Of a stretch of 64,000 bases of DNA, positions 7,832 to 16,315 are shown piece after piece. Each line of letters opens with the position of its first letter. Positions within the stretch are counted from its first letter, which is position 1. The DNA is taken from the NCBI RefSeq assembly GCF_013087515.1, contig NZ_JABFCN010000048.1, forward strand, positions 408,771 to 472,770, in the 5' to 3' direction. The DNA comes from Rhizobium sophorae (GTDB taxonomy: Bacteria; Pseudomonadota; Alphaproteobacteria; Rhizobiales; Rhizobiaceae). Position numbers and translations under genes: made by a program. A model generated the notes under the pieces. It saw only the letters and a list, made by a program, of their open reading frames with translations. It made no database searches and was not told where the DNA came from.

Positions 7832-8977
7832 ATGTCGTGGCTGACTGCCGAGGAGGCGCTGCGGGCGCTGAAGACCAAGCCGCAGACGCTCTACGCCAAT
7901 GTCAGCCGCGGACGCATCCGCGCCAAGCCCGATCCCGCCGACCCGCGCCGCAGCCTCTACCAGGCCGCTGACGTCCAGCGGCTTGCCGAGCGCCATGCCG
8001 GCCGCCGCAAGACCGAAACGGTCGCCGCCGAGGCGATCCGCTGGGGCGATCCGGTTCTTCCGTCGGCAGTCTCCACCATCATCGGCGGACGGCTTTTCTA
8101 TCGCGGAAAGGATGCTGCCGGTTTTGCTGAAGTCGCGACGCTGGAGCAGACGGCGGCACTGCTCTGGAACGGCGCGGAGCCACTCTCTTGCAGCAGCGGG
8201 ACCGGACATGCCTCTCCGTCGCTTCAGGCGGCATTCCTGGCGCTGGCAGGGCCGGTGACATCGGATCTGCCGTCGCTCGGCCGCTCGCAGGCAGCACTTC
8301 GGCGTGAAGCAAGCGGGGTTCTCTACACAGTCGCCGATGCGCTGGCGCCTGGGCCTTCCGACCGGCCGCTGCATCTCAGGCTTGCGGCAAGCTGGCAGCG
8401 GCCGGAGGCTGCCGATTGCCTGCGCCGTGCGCTGGTGCTGCTTGCCGATCACGAACTCAACGCCTCGACCTTTGCAGCGCGGGTCACGGCATCGGCGGGT
8501 GCAGCCCTTTCGGCCGCCGTGCTGTCCGGTCTGGCGACGCTGACAGGGCCGTTGCATGGTGCCGCCTGGCAAGGCGTCGACGCCTTGATCGAGACCGCTT
8601 CTGCGCTTGGGGCGGAGCAGGCGATCCGCCGCACGCTCGCCCAGGGCAATCGCCTGTCGGCCTTCGGCCATCCGCTCTATCCCGACAGCGATGTCAGGGC
8701 CTTAGCGCTGCTGTCGCACTTCCCCCTGCCGCCGCAGTTTGCCGCGGTTCGGGAAACCGGCGAGCAGATGGTCGGCGAAAGGGTCAACGTCGACTTCGCG
8801 CTTGCCGCGATGGCCGCCGCCTTCGATCTCCCAAGGGAGGCGCCAATCATCATTTTCTCGCTTGCCCGTTCAGTCGGTTGGCTTGCCCATGCGATGGAAC
8901 AGATCGACAGTGGCGAATTGATCCGGCCGCGGGCGCGTTATACCGGACCGGCGCCCGAAACGGATAGTAGAACGTAA
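7832..8977 (+). CDS. HTH domain-citrate synthase fusion protein
   Basis: 381 residues. Residues 1-60 look like a MerR/excisionase-type winged helix (LTAEEALRALKTKPQTLYAN, then SRGRIR, then SLYQAADVQRLAERH). Residues 75-370 are a citrate synthase domain: GPLHGAAWQG (first His), SAFGHPLYPD (second His), NVDFALAAMAAAFDLP (Asp present), SLARSVGWLAHAMEQ. The usual GHRxY Arg is Pro here. The ATG at 7832 is preferred to 7772 because GTGAGG lies just before it and the HTH begins at once; 7772 would put coding sequence across the putative operator. Known as an annotated architecture in rhizobia; I know of no functional description. It may be a metabolite-sensing regulator or an enzyme with DNA binding. 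Confidence 0.85.
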   Translation: MSWLTAEEALRALKTKPQTLYANVSRGRIRAKPDPADPRRSLYQAADVQRLAERHAGRRKTETVAAEAIRWGDPVLPSAVSTIIGGRLFYRGKDAAGFAEVATLEQTAALLWNGAEPLSCSSGTGHASPSLQAAFLALAGPVTSDLPSLGRSQAALRREASGVLYTVADALAPGPSDRPLHLRLAASWQRPEAADCLRRALVLLADHELNASTFAARVTASAGAALSAAVLSGLATLTGPLHGAAWQGVDALIETASALGAEQAIRRTLAQGNRLSAFGHPLYPDSDVRALALLSHFPLPPQFAAVRETGEQMVGERVNVDFALAAMAAAFDLPREAPIIIFSLARSVGWLAHAMEQIDSGELIRPRARYTGPAPETDSRT

Positions 8978-9116
8978 GAATTCCGCCGCCGATTGCGTCA
9001 GTTTGCTTTTTTTGCCTAGGGAAATATTTGAATTCGGCTATCATCCCTCATATGGAAGAAGACGGTTGGCGGGCGCTTTCGAAAAGAACTGTTCCGCACG
9101 GTCAAGGGGACTTTCC

Positions 9117-9635
9117 ATGAATACGACGCTTCGCAGCATACTTGCCGCCGCACTTGCTGCCGGCCTCATTCCGTATGGGGCGGCCTTTGCGCAGTCTGCC
9201 GGCTGCACGGTATCGCGTGATGCCGGCGCCCGCCAGGTGCTCAGTTGTCCCGGCGGCGTGACGGTGACGGCAGAGGCCGGCGCTGCCTACAGCCTCGTCG
9301 ACCGCAACCGTGACGGCAGCCCCGATTCGGCATCGCTGCGCCGCAAGGCCATTCTTGTCGATGTCGATAACACCCAGCACGCCGGTGGTTTTCAGGTCGT
9401 GACACCGCAGGCGATTGCGGCCGTGCGCGGCACCCAATGGGCCGTCGATGTCGCAGGCGGCCAAACCTCGGTGCTGGTCGTCAGAGGCAGCGTCGCGGTT
9501 CGCCGGCCGGCTGGCGAGCCGGTGCTGCTGTCGCCGGGCGAGGGTGTCGACGTTACCGCCGGAACCGGACCCCTCGTCGTGCGTCGCTGGCCGGCGCCGC
9601 GCGCCGCTGCTCTTCTTGCCCGTCTCGGCCAATAA
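9117..9635 (+). CDS. exported FecR-domain protein
   Basis: 172 residues with a signal peptide (cut near AFAQS, residue 26), then a beta-rich FecR-like domain: VVTPQAIAAVRGTQWAVDV, TSVLVVRGSVAVRR and LLSPGEGVDVT are the repeating strands typical of this family. The start at 9117 has AAGGGGA 7 bases upstream; earlier in-frame codons would bury the signal peptide. It ends 5 bases before the CHASE2-cyclase gene, so the two are almost certainly cotranscribed. Likely a periplasmic partner of the CHASE2 sensor domain (inference). Confidence 0.85.
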   Translation: MNTTLRSILAAALAAGLIPYGAAFAQSAGCTVSRDAGARQVLSCPGGVTVTAEAGAAYSLVDRNRDGSPDSASLRRKAILVDVDNTQHAGGFQVVTPQAIAAVRGTQWAVDVAGGQTSVLVVRGSVAVRRPAGEPVLLSPGEGVDVTAGTGPLVVRRWPAPRAAALLARLGQ

Positions 9636-9640
9636 GTCCC

Positions 9641-11497
9641 ATGAACCATCGCCTGTTGACTGTGATCGCGCTGCTGCTCGCCGGTCTTTGGGGAGCTGCG
9701 CTTGGCTATACCAATCTCCATGCCGGTATCGGCCTTCTCGACCGGATGGAGGCCTCGCTTGCCGATATCCGCAGCCTCATCGTCGGGGCGAAAACACCGC
9801 CTCCCGTCGTCTCGATCGTCGCGATCGACGACCGCACCGCTGGGGCGCACGGCTATCCGCTCAATCGGGCGACACTTGCGCGCCTCGTCGATGCCATCAC
9901 CGCGCTGAAGCCGAAGGCCGTGGCGATCGATATTCTGCTGGTCGATCCGGGGCCGGAGGAGGGCGATGCCGCACTGACCTCAGCCCTTCGCCAGGGGCCA
10001 AGCGTGATTGCGGCCGCGGCCACCTTTGCGCAAAGCCGCCAGCGGGTCACCGATGCGGCCGAGGATCCGCTTGCCGCCATCCCGGAGGCAAATCAGCTTC
10101 TCTTGCCGCTCCCCCGCTTTGCCGAGGCCGCCGCGGTCGGTATCGTCAACGTCGCAACCGACCAGACCGGCACGCCGCGCTTCATTCCGCTGATTTCGCG
10201 TGCCGCAGACCGGCTGGATCCGGCTTTTCCGCTGCGTGCCGCGTCGGTGGCGCTCGGCGTCGATCCCACCATCGAACGCGACGCTATCATGCTCGGAAAG
10301 CTGCGTATTCCCACAGATATCGGCCAGCGCCTGCCGGTGACCTTCTATGGCGGGCACGGCAGTATCGCCACCTTCAGCGCCGCCGATGCGCTGGATGGCA
10401 AGCTGTCGGCGGATGCGGTGGCAGGCCGCATCGTCGTCATCGGTTCGACTGTCACCGGCGGCGGCGACGTCTTCCCGACCCCGTTCGATCCCGTCATGCC
10501 CGGCGTCGAGGTGATGTCGACGGCGATCACCCATCTCGTTACCGGCGACGGCATGGTGCGCGACCGCAGGATGCGGCTGATCGATGCCGCCACTGCCATC
10601 GGACTGCCGATCGTGCTCGTGTCGCTGGTCGCCTGGCGCCGGAGTGCGGCAGGCTATGTCATCATCGTGCTGACGCTGATCGTCTGGGCGATGCTCAATC
10701 TGTCGGCCTTCGCACATGGCTATTGGCTGAGTGCGGCGCTGCCGATCGCCGCGGCGCTGCCGCCGGCGTTGGCGTTCGGCGCGGCCGAACTCTGGCTCGA
10801 CCGCGGCCGCGCCCGTCATTACGCCGAACAGAGCGCACTCCTGCAGCGCATTGAGGCGCCTGGGCTCGGCGAGTGGCTGGCGCGCGATCCGAATTTCCTC
10901 GCCGCTCCGGTGCGCCAGAACGCCGCCGTCATCTTCATCGATCTCTCGGGTTTCACCGGCCTCAGCGAAAATGCGGGGCCGGTGGCGGTGAGCGAGATGC
11001 TGAGCGGCTTCTTCGAACTGGTCGACGAGGAGGCCCGCGCCCATGGCGGCGCCATCACCAGCTTCATGGGCGACGGGGCGATGATTCTGTTCGGCCTGCC
11101 GGAGCCCGCCGATGACGATGCCGCCCGGGCCGCCGCCTGCGCGGTCAGTCTGTGCGAGCGCACAAGGGCCTGGCTTCAAGCGCATGCGGGCTTTGCCCAG
11201 AAGAAGATCGGCTTCAAGGTCGGCGCCCATTGCGGCCCGATCGTCGCCTCGCGATTGGGCAGCGGCGACCGGCAGCAGATCACGGCGGCGGGCGACACCG
11301 TCAATGTCGGCAGCCGCCTGATGGAGGTCGCCGCCCGCCATGGTGTCGAACTGGCGCTGAGCGCCGAAATCGTCCGCGCAGCAGGTCCCGATAGCGTGCT
11401 CATGCAGTCCGGCCGTATGGAGGGACCGTTGGAAACGGCGCTGCGCGGCCGTGCAAGCCGCATCGACGTCTGGCTGTGGCGCAGCCGCACGCTTTGA
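9641..11497 (+). CDS. CHASE2-domain class III adenylate/guanylate cyclase
   Basis: 618 residues: N-terminal membrane segment (residues 5-24), a periplasmic CHASE2 sensor domain (about 30-310), two or three C-terminal membrane helices (about 320-390), then a cytosolic class III cyclase domain (about 425-590). Metal-binding Asp residues are visible in FIDLSGFTGL and SFMGDGAM, and the transition-state Asn/Arg in DTVNVGSRL. The purine-specifying Lys is replaced by Ser (SFMGD), and the paired position is Thr, so nucleotide preference is uncertain. The ATG at 9641 follows the fecR-like gene by 5 bases. The pair is a transmembrane sensor making a cyclic nucleotide in response to an unknown periplasmic signal. 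Confidence 0.9.
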   Translation: MNHRLLTVIALLLAGLWGAALGYTNLHAGIGLLDRMEASLADIRSLIVGAKTPPPVVSIVAIDDRTAGAHGYPLNRATLARLVDAITALKPKAVAIDILLVDPGPEEGDAALTSALRQGPSVIAAAATFAQSRQRVTDAAEDPLAAIPEANQLLLPLPRFAEAAAVGIVNVATDQTGTPRFIPLISRAADRLDPAFPLRAASVALGVDPTIERDAIMLGKLRIPTDIGQRLPVTFYGGHGSIATFSAADALDGKLSADAVAGRIVVIGSTVTGGGDVFPTPFDPVMPGVEVMSTAITHLVTGDGMVRDRRMRLIDAATAIGLPIVLVSLVAWRRSAAGYVIIVLTLIVWAMLNLSAFAHGYWLSAALPIAAALPPALAFGAAELWLDRGRARHYAEQSALLQRIEAPGLGEWLARDPNFLAAPVRQNAAVIFIDLSGFTGLSENAGPVAVSEMLSGFFELVDEEARAHGGAITSFMGDGAMILFGLPEPADDDAARAAACAVSLCERTRAWLQAHAGFAQKKIGFKVGAHCGPIVASRLGSGDRQQITAAGDTVNVGSRLMEVAARHGVELALSAEIVRAAGPDSVLMQSGRMEGPLETALRGRASRIDVWLWRSRTL

Positions 11498-11596
11498 CAA
11501 TCGCCGCGGGAGCGGCTAGGAACGGCGCAAATACCCCGCCGGCTGGCTCCGGCCATGGCGCAGCAACGCGCCTGACAGCTCCGAAAGATCGAACCC

Positions 11597-13552
11597 ATGA
11601 CAGAATTTAACGGCGTCGTTCCGGCGATCGCCAAGGCGTTGCAGAAGCGCGGTTACGCCGAACTCACCCCGGTGCAGAAGGCGATGCTCGATCCCGCGCT
11701 CGCCGCTTCCGACGCGCTGGTCTCGGCCCAGACGGGCTCCGGCAAGACCGTCGCCTTCGGTCTGGCGCTGGCTCCGACGCTGCTTGAGGGCAGGGAGCGG
11801 TTTGGCAATGCCGGCGCGCCGCTCGCTCTCGTCATCGCCCCGACGCGCGAGCTTGCCCTGCAGGTGAAGCGCGAGCTCGACTGGCTCTTTGAGATGACCG
11901 GCGCGGTGATCGTCAGCTGCGTCGGCGGCATGGACATCCGTAGCGAGCGCCGGTCGCTCGAACGCGGCGCCCATATCGTCGTCGGCACACCCGGCCGGCT
12001 TTGCGACCATATCCGCCGCAGGGCGCTCGACATGTCGGAACTGAAGGCTGCCGTGCTCGACGAGGCCGACGAGATGCTCGATCTCGGTTTCCGCGAAGAC
12101 CTGGAATTCATCCTCGATGCGGCGCCGGACGAACGCCGGACACTGATGTTTTCGGCAACCGTGCCGGCGGCGATCGCCAAGCTTGCCAAGAGCTACCAAC
12201 GCGATGCCGTGCGCATCAGCACCGCGGCCGAGGAAAAGCAGCATATCGACATCGAATATCGCGCACTCATGGTGGCCCCGAGCGACCGCGAGAATGCGAT
12301 CATCAACGTGCTGCGCTATTACGAGGCGACCAATGCCATCGTCTTCTGCTCGACGCGTGCTGCCGTCAATCATCTGACGGCGCGGTTCAACAACCGCAAT
12401 TTTGCCGTGGTGGCGCTGTCCGGCGAGCTGACCCAGAACGAACGCAGCCATGCGCTGCAGGCGATGCGCGACGGGCGTGCCCGCGTCTGCATCGCGACCG
12501 ACGTCGCCGCCCGCGGCATCGACCTGCCGGGCCTTGATCTCGTCATCCATGCCGACCTGCCGACCAATCCGGAAACGCTGCTGCATCGCAGCGGCCGCAC
12601 CGGCCGGGCCGGACGCAAGGGCATCAGCGCCATGATCGTGCCGCTGAGTGCACGGCGCAAGGCGGAGCGCCTGCTCGAGAATGCCGGTATTTCGGCTGCC
12701 TGGGCGCGGCCGCCCTCGGCCGAGGAAGTGAGCGAGCGCGACGACGAGCGGCTGCTCGCCGATCCAATCTTCAACGAAACGCCGCAGGAGGAAGAGCAGG
12801 GGCTGGTACAGCAGCTTCTCGCCAGCCACGGCGCCGAAAAGCTTGCCGCCGCCTTCCTGCGTCTTTACCGCACCAATCATTCGGCGCCGGAGGATCTGAT
12901 CGAGGTCACCGTGCAGGACGAGCGCAGCCGCAAGCGCCGCGACAATGCCGAGCCCTACGAGCCGGCGCAGAAGGGACCGCGCGAAGATTTCGGCGCCAGC
13001 GTCTGGTTTTCCGTCTCGGTCGGACGCAAGCAGAATGCCGAGCCGCGCTGGCTGATCCCGATGCTTTGCCGCAACGGCAATGTGACGAAGCGCGAGATCG
13101 GTGCGATCAAGATGCAACCCGAGGAAACTTTTGTGGAGATCGCCGCGGCGAGTGCCGAAAGCTTCCTGGCGGCGATCGGTCCGAACAAGGCGCTCGAACG
13201 CGGCATCCGCGTGACCAGGCTTTCCGGCACACCGGATTTCAGCCGGGCGCCTGCGCCGAAGCCCTATGCCGGCAAGCCATCCCGTGACGAGCGGCCGGAC
13301 GATACGTTCCGCGGCGAGCGGCCGAAGAACAAGTTCGGCAAGGGTCCGGGCGGCGGATACGCCGCAGCCGACAATGCGGGCCAGGAGAGACAGGATAGCA
13401 AGCCCTGGAGCAAGAAACCGGGTAAGCCTGGCTTCGATGCCCCGAGATCCGACAAACCGAAATTCGACAAGCCGAAATTCGAAGGCGCCAAATATGACGG
13501 AAAAGGCGGCGCCGGGCCGAAGGCCAAGTTTTCGAAGAAGAAGCCCGGCTGA
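11597..13552 (+). CDS. DEAD-box ATP-dependent RNA helicase (CsdA/DbpA-like C terminus)
   Basis: 651 residues. All helicase motifs are visible: Q-motif region (GYAELTPVQ), AQTGSGKT, PTRELALQV, LDEADEMLDLGF, SATVP, ARGIDLPGLD and HRSGRTGRAG. After the two RecA domains comes a DbpA-type RNA-binding domain (around residues 470-555, with SVGRKQNAEPRWLIPMLCR split across it), then a basic, repetitive tail with Lys-Pro-Lys-Phe units (KPKFDKPKF). It probably remodels ribosomal RNA or mRNA structure, as in cold-shock helicases. Stands alone, 99 bases after the cyclase gene. Confidence 0.93.
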   Translation: MTEFNGVVPAIAKALQKRGYAELTPVQKAMLDPALAASDALVSAQTGSGKTVAFGLALAPTLLEGRERFGNAGAPLALVIAPTRELALQVKRELDWLFEMTGAVIVSCVGGMDIRSERRSLERGAHIVVGTPGRLCDHIRRRALDMSELKAAVLDEADEMLDLGFREDLEFILDAAPDERRTLMFSATVPAAIAKLAKSYQRDAVRISTAAEEKQHIDIEYRALMVAPSDRENAIINVLRYYEATNAIVFCSTRAAVNHLTARFNNRNFAVVALSGELTQNERSHALQAMRDGRARVCIATDVAARGIDLPGLDLVIHADLPTNPETLLHRSGRTGRAGRKGISAMIVPLSARRKAERLLENAGISAAWARPPSAEEVSERDDERLLADPIFNETPQEEEQGLVQQLLASHGAEKLAAAFLRLYRTNHSAPEDLIEVTVQDERSRKRRDNAEPYEPAQKGPREDFGASVWFSVSVGRKQNAEPRWLIPMLCRNGNVTKREIGAIKMQPEETFVEIAAASAESFLAAIGPNKALERGIRVTRLSGTPDFSRAPAPKPYAGKPSRDERPDDTFRGERPKNKFGKGPGGGYAAADNAGQERQDSKPWSKKPGKPGFDAPRSDKPKFDKPKFEGAKYDGKGGAGPKAKFSKKKPG

Positions 13553-13560
13553 TTTTGTCG

Positions 13561-13640
13561 CTACAGCACCGCGCTGTACGCTTTGAATTGCTGCATAATT
13601 TTATCCTTAAATCGATTCCCATTTAAGGAATTATGCAGTA
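13561..13640. repeat. rhizobial palindromic mosaic repeat
   Basis: CTACAGCACCGCGCTGTA followed by a long inverted repeat: CTGCATAATT (13591-13600) pairs with 13629-13638, and CCTTAAAT (13605-13612) pairs with ATTTAAGG (13621-13628). I recognise this from memory as a frequent Rhizobium intergenic element. Compared with the usual composite, the GCGTC-hairpin part is missing here; a copy of that part lies at 2711-2750. It may act as a transcriptional end for the helicase gene. Confidence 0.65.
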
Positions 13641-13695
13641 ACCCTTCGCCGGTCCTGGCGGAGGGCTTTGGGCCGTATCCCTCAGCGAGGCAAGG

Positions 13696-14130
13696 ATGAT
13701 GGTGGAAACGGCAATCCTCAGCGTTCCGGTTTTCAGTACGCTCTGCAATGAGGCCTTCCGGCTGCGGCGCGCTATTTTCGTGCATGAGCAGAAGGTTCCC
13801 GAAGCCGAGGAATTCGATGCCGACGATCTCAGCGCCCATCATCTCGTCGCCGTCACGGCGGGCGAGGTCTCCGGCACCCTGCGGGTGATTTATGCCGAGG
13901 AACATGTGAAGATCGGCCGGGTTGCTGTTGCCGGCCAATGGCGCGGCCAAGGCATTGCAGCCGCAATGATCGAGCGAGCGATAGACCTGCATCGCGCTGC
14001 CCGCGACAACCGCTTCTATCTCACAGCACAGGCGGACAAGCTGCCGCTCTACGAGCGTTTCGGCTTCGTCGCCTATGGCGCGGAATTTCTTGACGGTGGC
14101 ATGCCGCATCTTGCCATGAAGAATTACTGA
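13696..14130 (+). CDS. GNAT-family N-acetyltransferase
   Basis: 144 residues. Central motif A is clear: VGRVAVAGQWRGQGIAAAM contains the pyrophosphate-binding Q-x-x-G-x-G/A pattern for acetyl-CoA. The N terminus (FRLRRAIFVHEQKVPEAEEF) and the C-terminal PLYERFGF are like ElaA/YjcF-type acetyltransferases, which have unknown small or protein substrates. The start at 13696 has a GCAAGG upstream. No partner gene is evident. Confidence 0.85.
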   Translation: MMVETAILSVPVFSTLCNEAFRLRRAIFVHEQKVPEAEEFDADDLSAHHLVAVTAGEVSGTLRVIYAEEHVKIGRVAVAGQWRGQGIAAAMIERAIDLHRAARDNRFYLTAQADKLPLYERFGFVAYGAEFLDGGMPHLAMKNY

Positions 14131-14149
14131 GCTTCAGCAAAGCGTCGAT

Positions 14150-14995
14150 TCAGGCTTGCGATTTCACGTCAAAGGCAAGCGAACTTGAAAGGTCGCGGTA
14201 GGCATCGATCTGTTGCTGCAACAGCGCGATTTTCTGTTCCACCATGCCAACAGCATCGGCTCCGGCGATGAACCGGCGGGGTAGCTCCGGTTGGTTGACC
14301 AGGGTGATCAGCGCTTGGGCGAGTTTTGCGGGATCGCCGCTCTGCTGGCCGTTGGCGGATTTCCAGAATGCCAGGTGTTGGGCGCGTCTTTCGTCGTAGT
14401 CGCTGACAGATGACGGAGCATATTGGGTTGATTCGTCAGTCAGCAATTCCGTGCGGAAGAAGCCCGGATTGACGATCATCGTTTCGATGCCGAACGGCGC
14501 CACTTCGGGCTGCAGCGATTCCATCCAGCCATCGAGGGCAAACTTCGCGGCAGAGTAAGCGCTGCAAAACTCAAAGCCCAGCAAGCTGGCCGTCGATGAG
14601 ATCGAGATGATCTTGCCGGACCCCTGCCGGCGCATCACCGGCAGGACGGCGCGGGTGACACTCATGGGGCCGAGGAGATTACTGGCCAACTGCAGATCCA
14701 TCTGGGCTGAGGTCAATTCCTCAAAATAGCCTGCGTAAAAGTTCGCGGCATTATTGACCAGCACGTCGATGCGACCAAAACGTTCAAGCGCCGCTTTGAC
14801 AGCGGAGTCCGCATCGGCAGACTTTGTCACGTCCAGCGTGACGACCAGCAGGTTTTCCGATTGACCGATGGCCGCGGCAACGCGCTCACGATTTCGGCCG
14901 GTGGCGATGAGCTTGTCGCCGGACGCCAGAACCGCCTTGGCGAAATCGAACCCCATGCCGCGCCCGGCGCCTGTGATCATCCAGACTTTACTCAT
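14150..14995 (-). CDS. short-chain dehydrogenase/reductase (SDR)
   Basis: 281 residues, classical SDR: cofactor motif TGAGRGMG near the N terminus, NNAANF for the NNAG motif, ISSTAS with the catalytic Ser, and YSAAKFALD with the catalytic Tyr and Lys. The Arg residues after the first strand suggest NADP(H). Its start lies 36 bases after the stop of the OYE-family gene, so the two form one transcription unit divergent from the LysR gene. Probably reduces or oxidises a carbonyl in the same pathway. Confidence 0.9.
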   Translation of the reverse strand: MSKVWMITGAGRGMGFDFAKAVLASGDKLIATGRNRERVAAAIGQSENLLVVTLDVTKSADADSAVKAALERFGRIDVLVNNAANFYAGYFEELTSAQMDLQLASNLLGPMSVTRAVLPVMRRQGSGKIISISSTASLLGFEFCSAYSAAKFALDGWMESLQPEVAPFGIETMIVNPGFFRTELLTDESTQYAPSSVSDYDERRAQHLAFWKSANGQQSGDPAKLAQALITLVNQPELPRRFIAGADAVGMVEQKIALLQQQIDAYRDLSSSLAFDVKSQA

Positions 14996-15031
14996 AGAAT
15001 TCTCCTTGATGGCGAGTTGTGTACCGACACT

Positions 15032-16198
15032 TTATGCGTTGGCCTTCCGCCCGTGCGCCGCATGATCATCGTTGATCTTGAACCAGCCGCCGGCTGCCTC
15101 AATGACGCCCCAGAGCTTGGTGGGAAGTGCGATTTTTGGGACCGTCGTGGTTCTGATCTCCGTCTCGATCAGATCGCCGTTTCCGCTCTTTGACAGTTCG
15201 ACCCAGTCCGGGTTGATCACCAGCCCTTGGCCGACAGCCACAAGCGAAAGGCCCAGATCGAGGGCACGCTCCGCTTGTTGAGGCGTTCTGACCTGGCCAG
15301 CGGCAAGGACTGGCACGCGCCCTGCAACTCTGGCGGCGATCAACTCAGCGATCATGCGATCATCGCTAGCTTCAACCGGCTTGGCATCGAGTACGCTCGA
15401 CAGCGATGCATGGATGTAGTCCACGCCGCAATCGATGAGACGGTCGATAAGCCCGTAGGTGTCCTCGATCCGAAGCCCGCCGGATTCTGGTTCCTCCGGG
15501 GAAATCCGGTATCCCAAAAGGAAGGGTCGCGTCGCGTATGTGTCTATTACCCGCTTCACTTCGAGGACCACTGCAAGCGGGAACCGCATCCGGTTTTCCA
15601 GCGCGCCTCCCCATTCGTCGTTGCGCTGGTTATAGACAGGCGAGAAGAAGTTCTGGATCAGGAAGCCATGGGCACCATGGAGTTCGACACCGTCGAAGCC
15701 CGCTTCGATGGCACGGCGCGTCGCACGCCCGAACGCCGAAATCACATCGAGGATTTCGTCATGGCTCAGAGCACGTGTAGTGACCCCACCTGGATTGAAC
15801 GGGCCGGCGGGAACTTCGAGCGCACTGGCGCTGACCACGTCCTTCTTCGGGGCCAGCTCCGGCACGGCCTTGTTCCCAGCGTGAAAAATCTGAAGAATCG
15901 CGGGTGCGCCGCCGCTCTTAGCGGATTCCGCGAGCCGCCGCAGACTTGGCATGAAGCTGTCGTCATAAGAAGCGAATTCGCCCGTGAAGCCGATGCCATT
16001 GGGCGTGACGTGCGTGCAGCCCGTCACAACGAGGCCAACGCCGTTTACCCTACGTCGATAATACGAAACTTCCTCATCCGAGACAGTTCCATCGTCATTC
16101 GCCGACCATGTCGTCATTGGTGCCATGACGACCCGGTTGCGAAGCGTGAGCCCCTTGGCGAATGCGAACGGTTCAAAAATTTTGGACGTAGTTTCCAT
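15032..16198 (-). CDS. Old-Yellow-Enzyme-family NADH:flavin oxidoreductase
   Basis: FMN-dependent TIM-barrel reductase of about 388 residues. Family signatures: RVVMAPMTTW near the N terminus (FMN binding), FDGVELHGAHGFLIQNFFSP (His-x-x-His/Asn type substrate site) followed by YNQRNDEWGG, and the C-terminal phosphate-binding RTPQQAERALDLG/VAVGQGLVINPDW. Reduces activated C=C bonds. I chose the ATG at 16198 (METTSKIF); an in-frame ATG at 16228 is possible and would add ten polar residues. First gene of the OYE-SDR unit, divergent from lysR, with one copy of the three-copy motif in the gap. Confidence 0.9.
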   Translation of the reverse strand: METTSKIFEPFAFAKGLTLRNRVVMAPMTTWSANDDGTVSDEEVSYYRRRVNGVGLVVTGCTHVTPNGIGFTGEFASYDDSFMPSLRRLAESAKSGGAPAILQIFHAGNKAVPELAPKKDVVSASALEVPAGPFNPGGVTTRALSHDEILDVISAFGRATRRAIEAGFDGVELHGAHGFLIQNFFSPVYNQRNDEWGGALENRMRFPLAVVLEVKRVIDTYATRPFLLGYRISPEEPESGGLRIEDTYGLIDRLIDCGVDYIHASLSSVLDAKPVEASDDRMIAELIAARVAGRVPVLAAGQVRTPQQAERALDLGLSLVAVGQGLVINPDWVELSKSGNGDLIETEIRTTTVPKIALPTKLWGVIEAAGGWFKINDDHAAHGRKANA

Positions 16199-16245
16199 GA
16201 GCAATTGTCTCTCTTGCTTGCCGGTCAACGGTTTGTGAAGTGACA

Positions 16246-16315
16246 GATAGCGATGAAGACAAACGATGATTAGCCGCTATAATCTGCATGAAGTTAGAAA
16301 TGAGGCTGATAAATG
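16246..16315. promoter_or_regulatory. conserved motif, copy 1 (lysR/OYE divergent promoter)
   Basis: Core CTGCATGAAGTTAGAAA at 16284-16300, ATTAG 15 bases before it and GATAGC at 16246-16251. Copies at 20223-20292 and 20937-21006 align over the ATTAG-to-ATG span (47 bases) without gaps. The motif runs into the lysR start codon, so it fits an autoregulatory operator shared with the divergent OYE gene. The binding protein is inferred to be the adjacent LysR. Confidence 0.65.

Noticed and set aside
9980..11500. 506-codon antisense frame under the cyclase gene
   Set aside because: Repetitive Arg/Asp/His-rich shadow composition; cyclase motifs lie on the plus strand.
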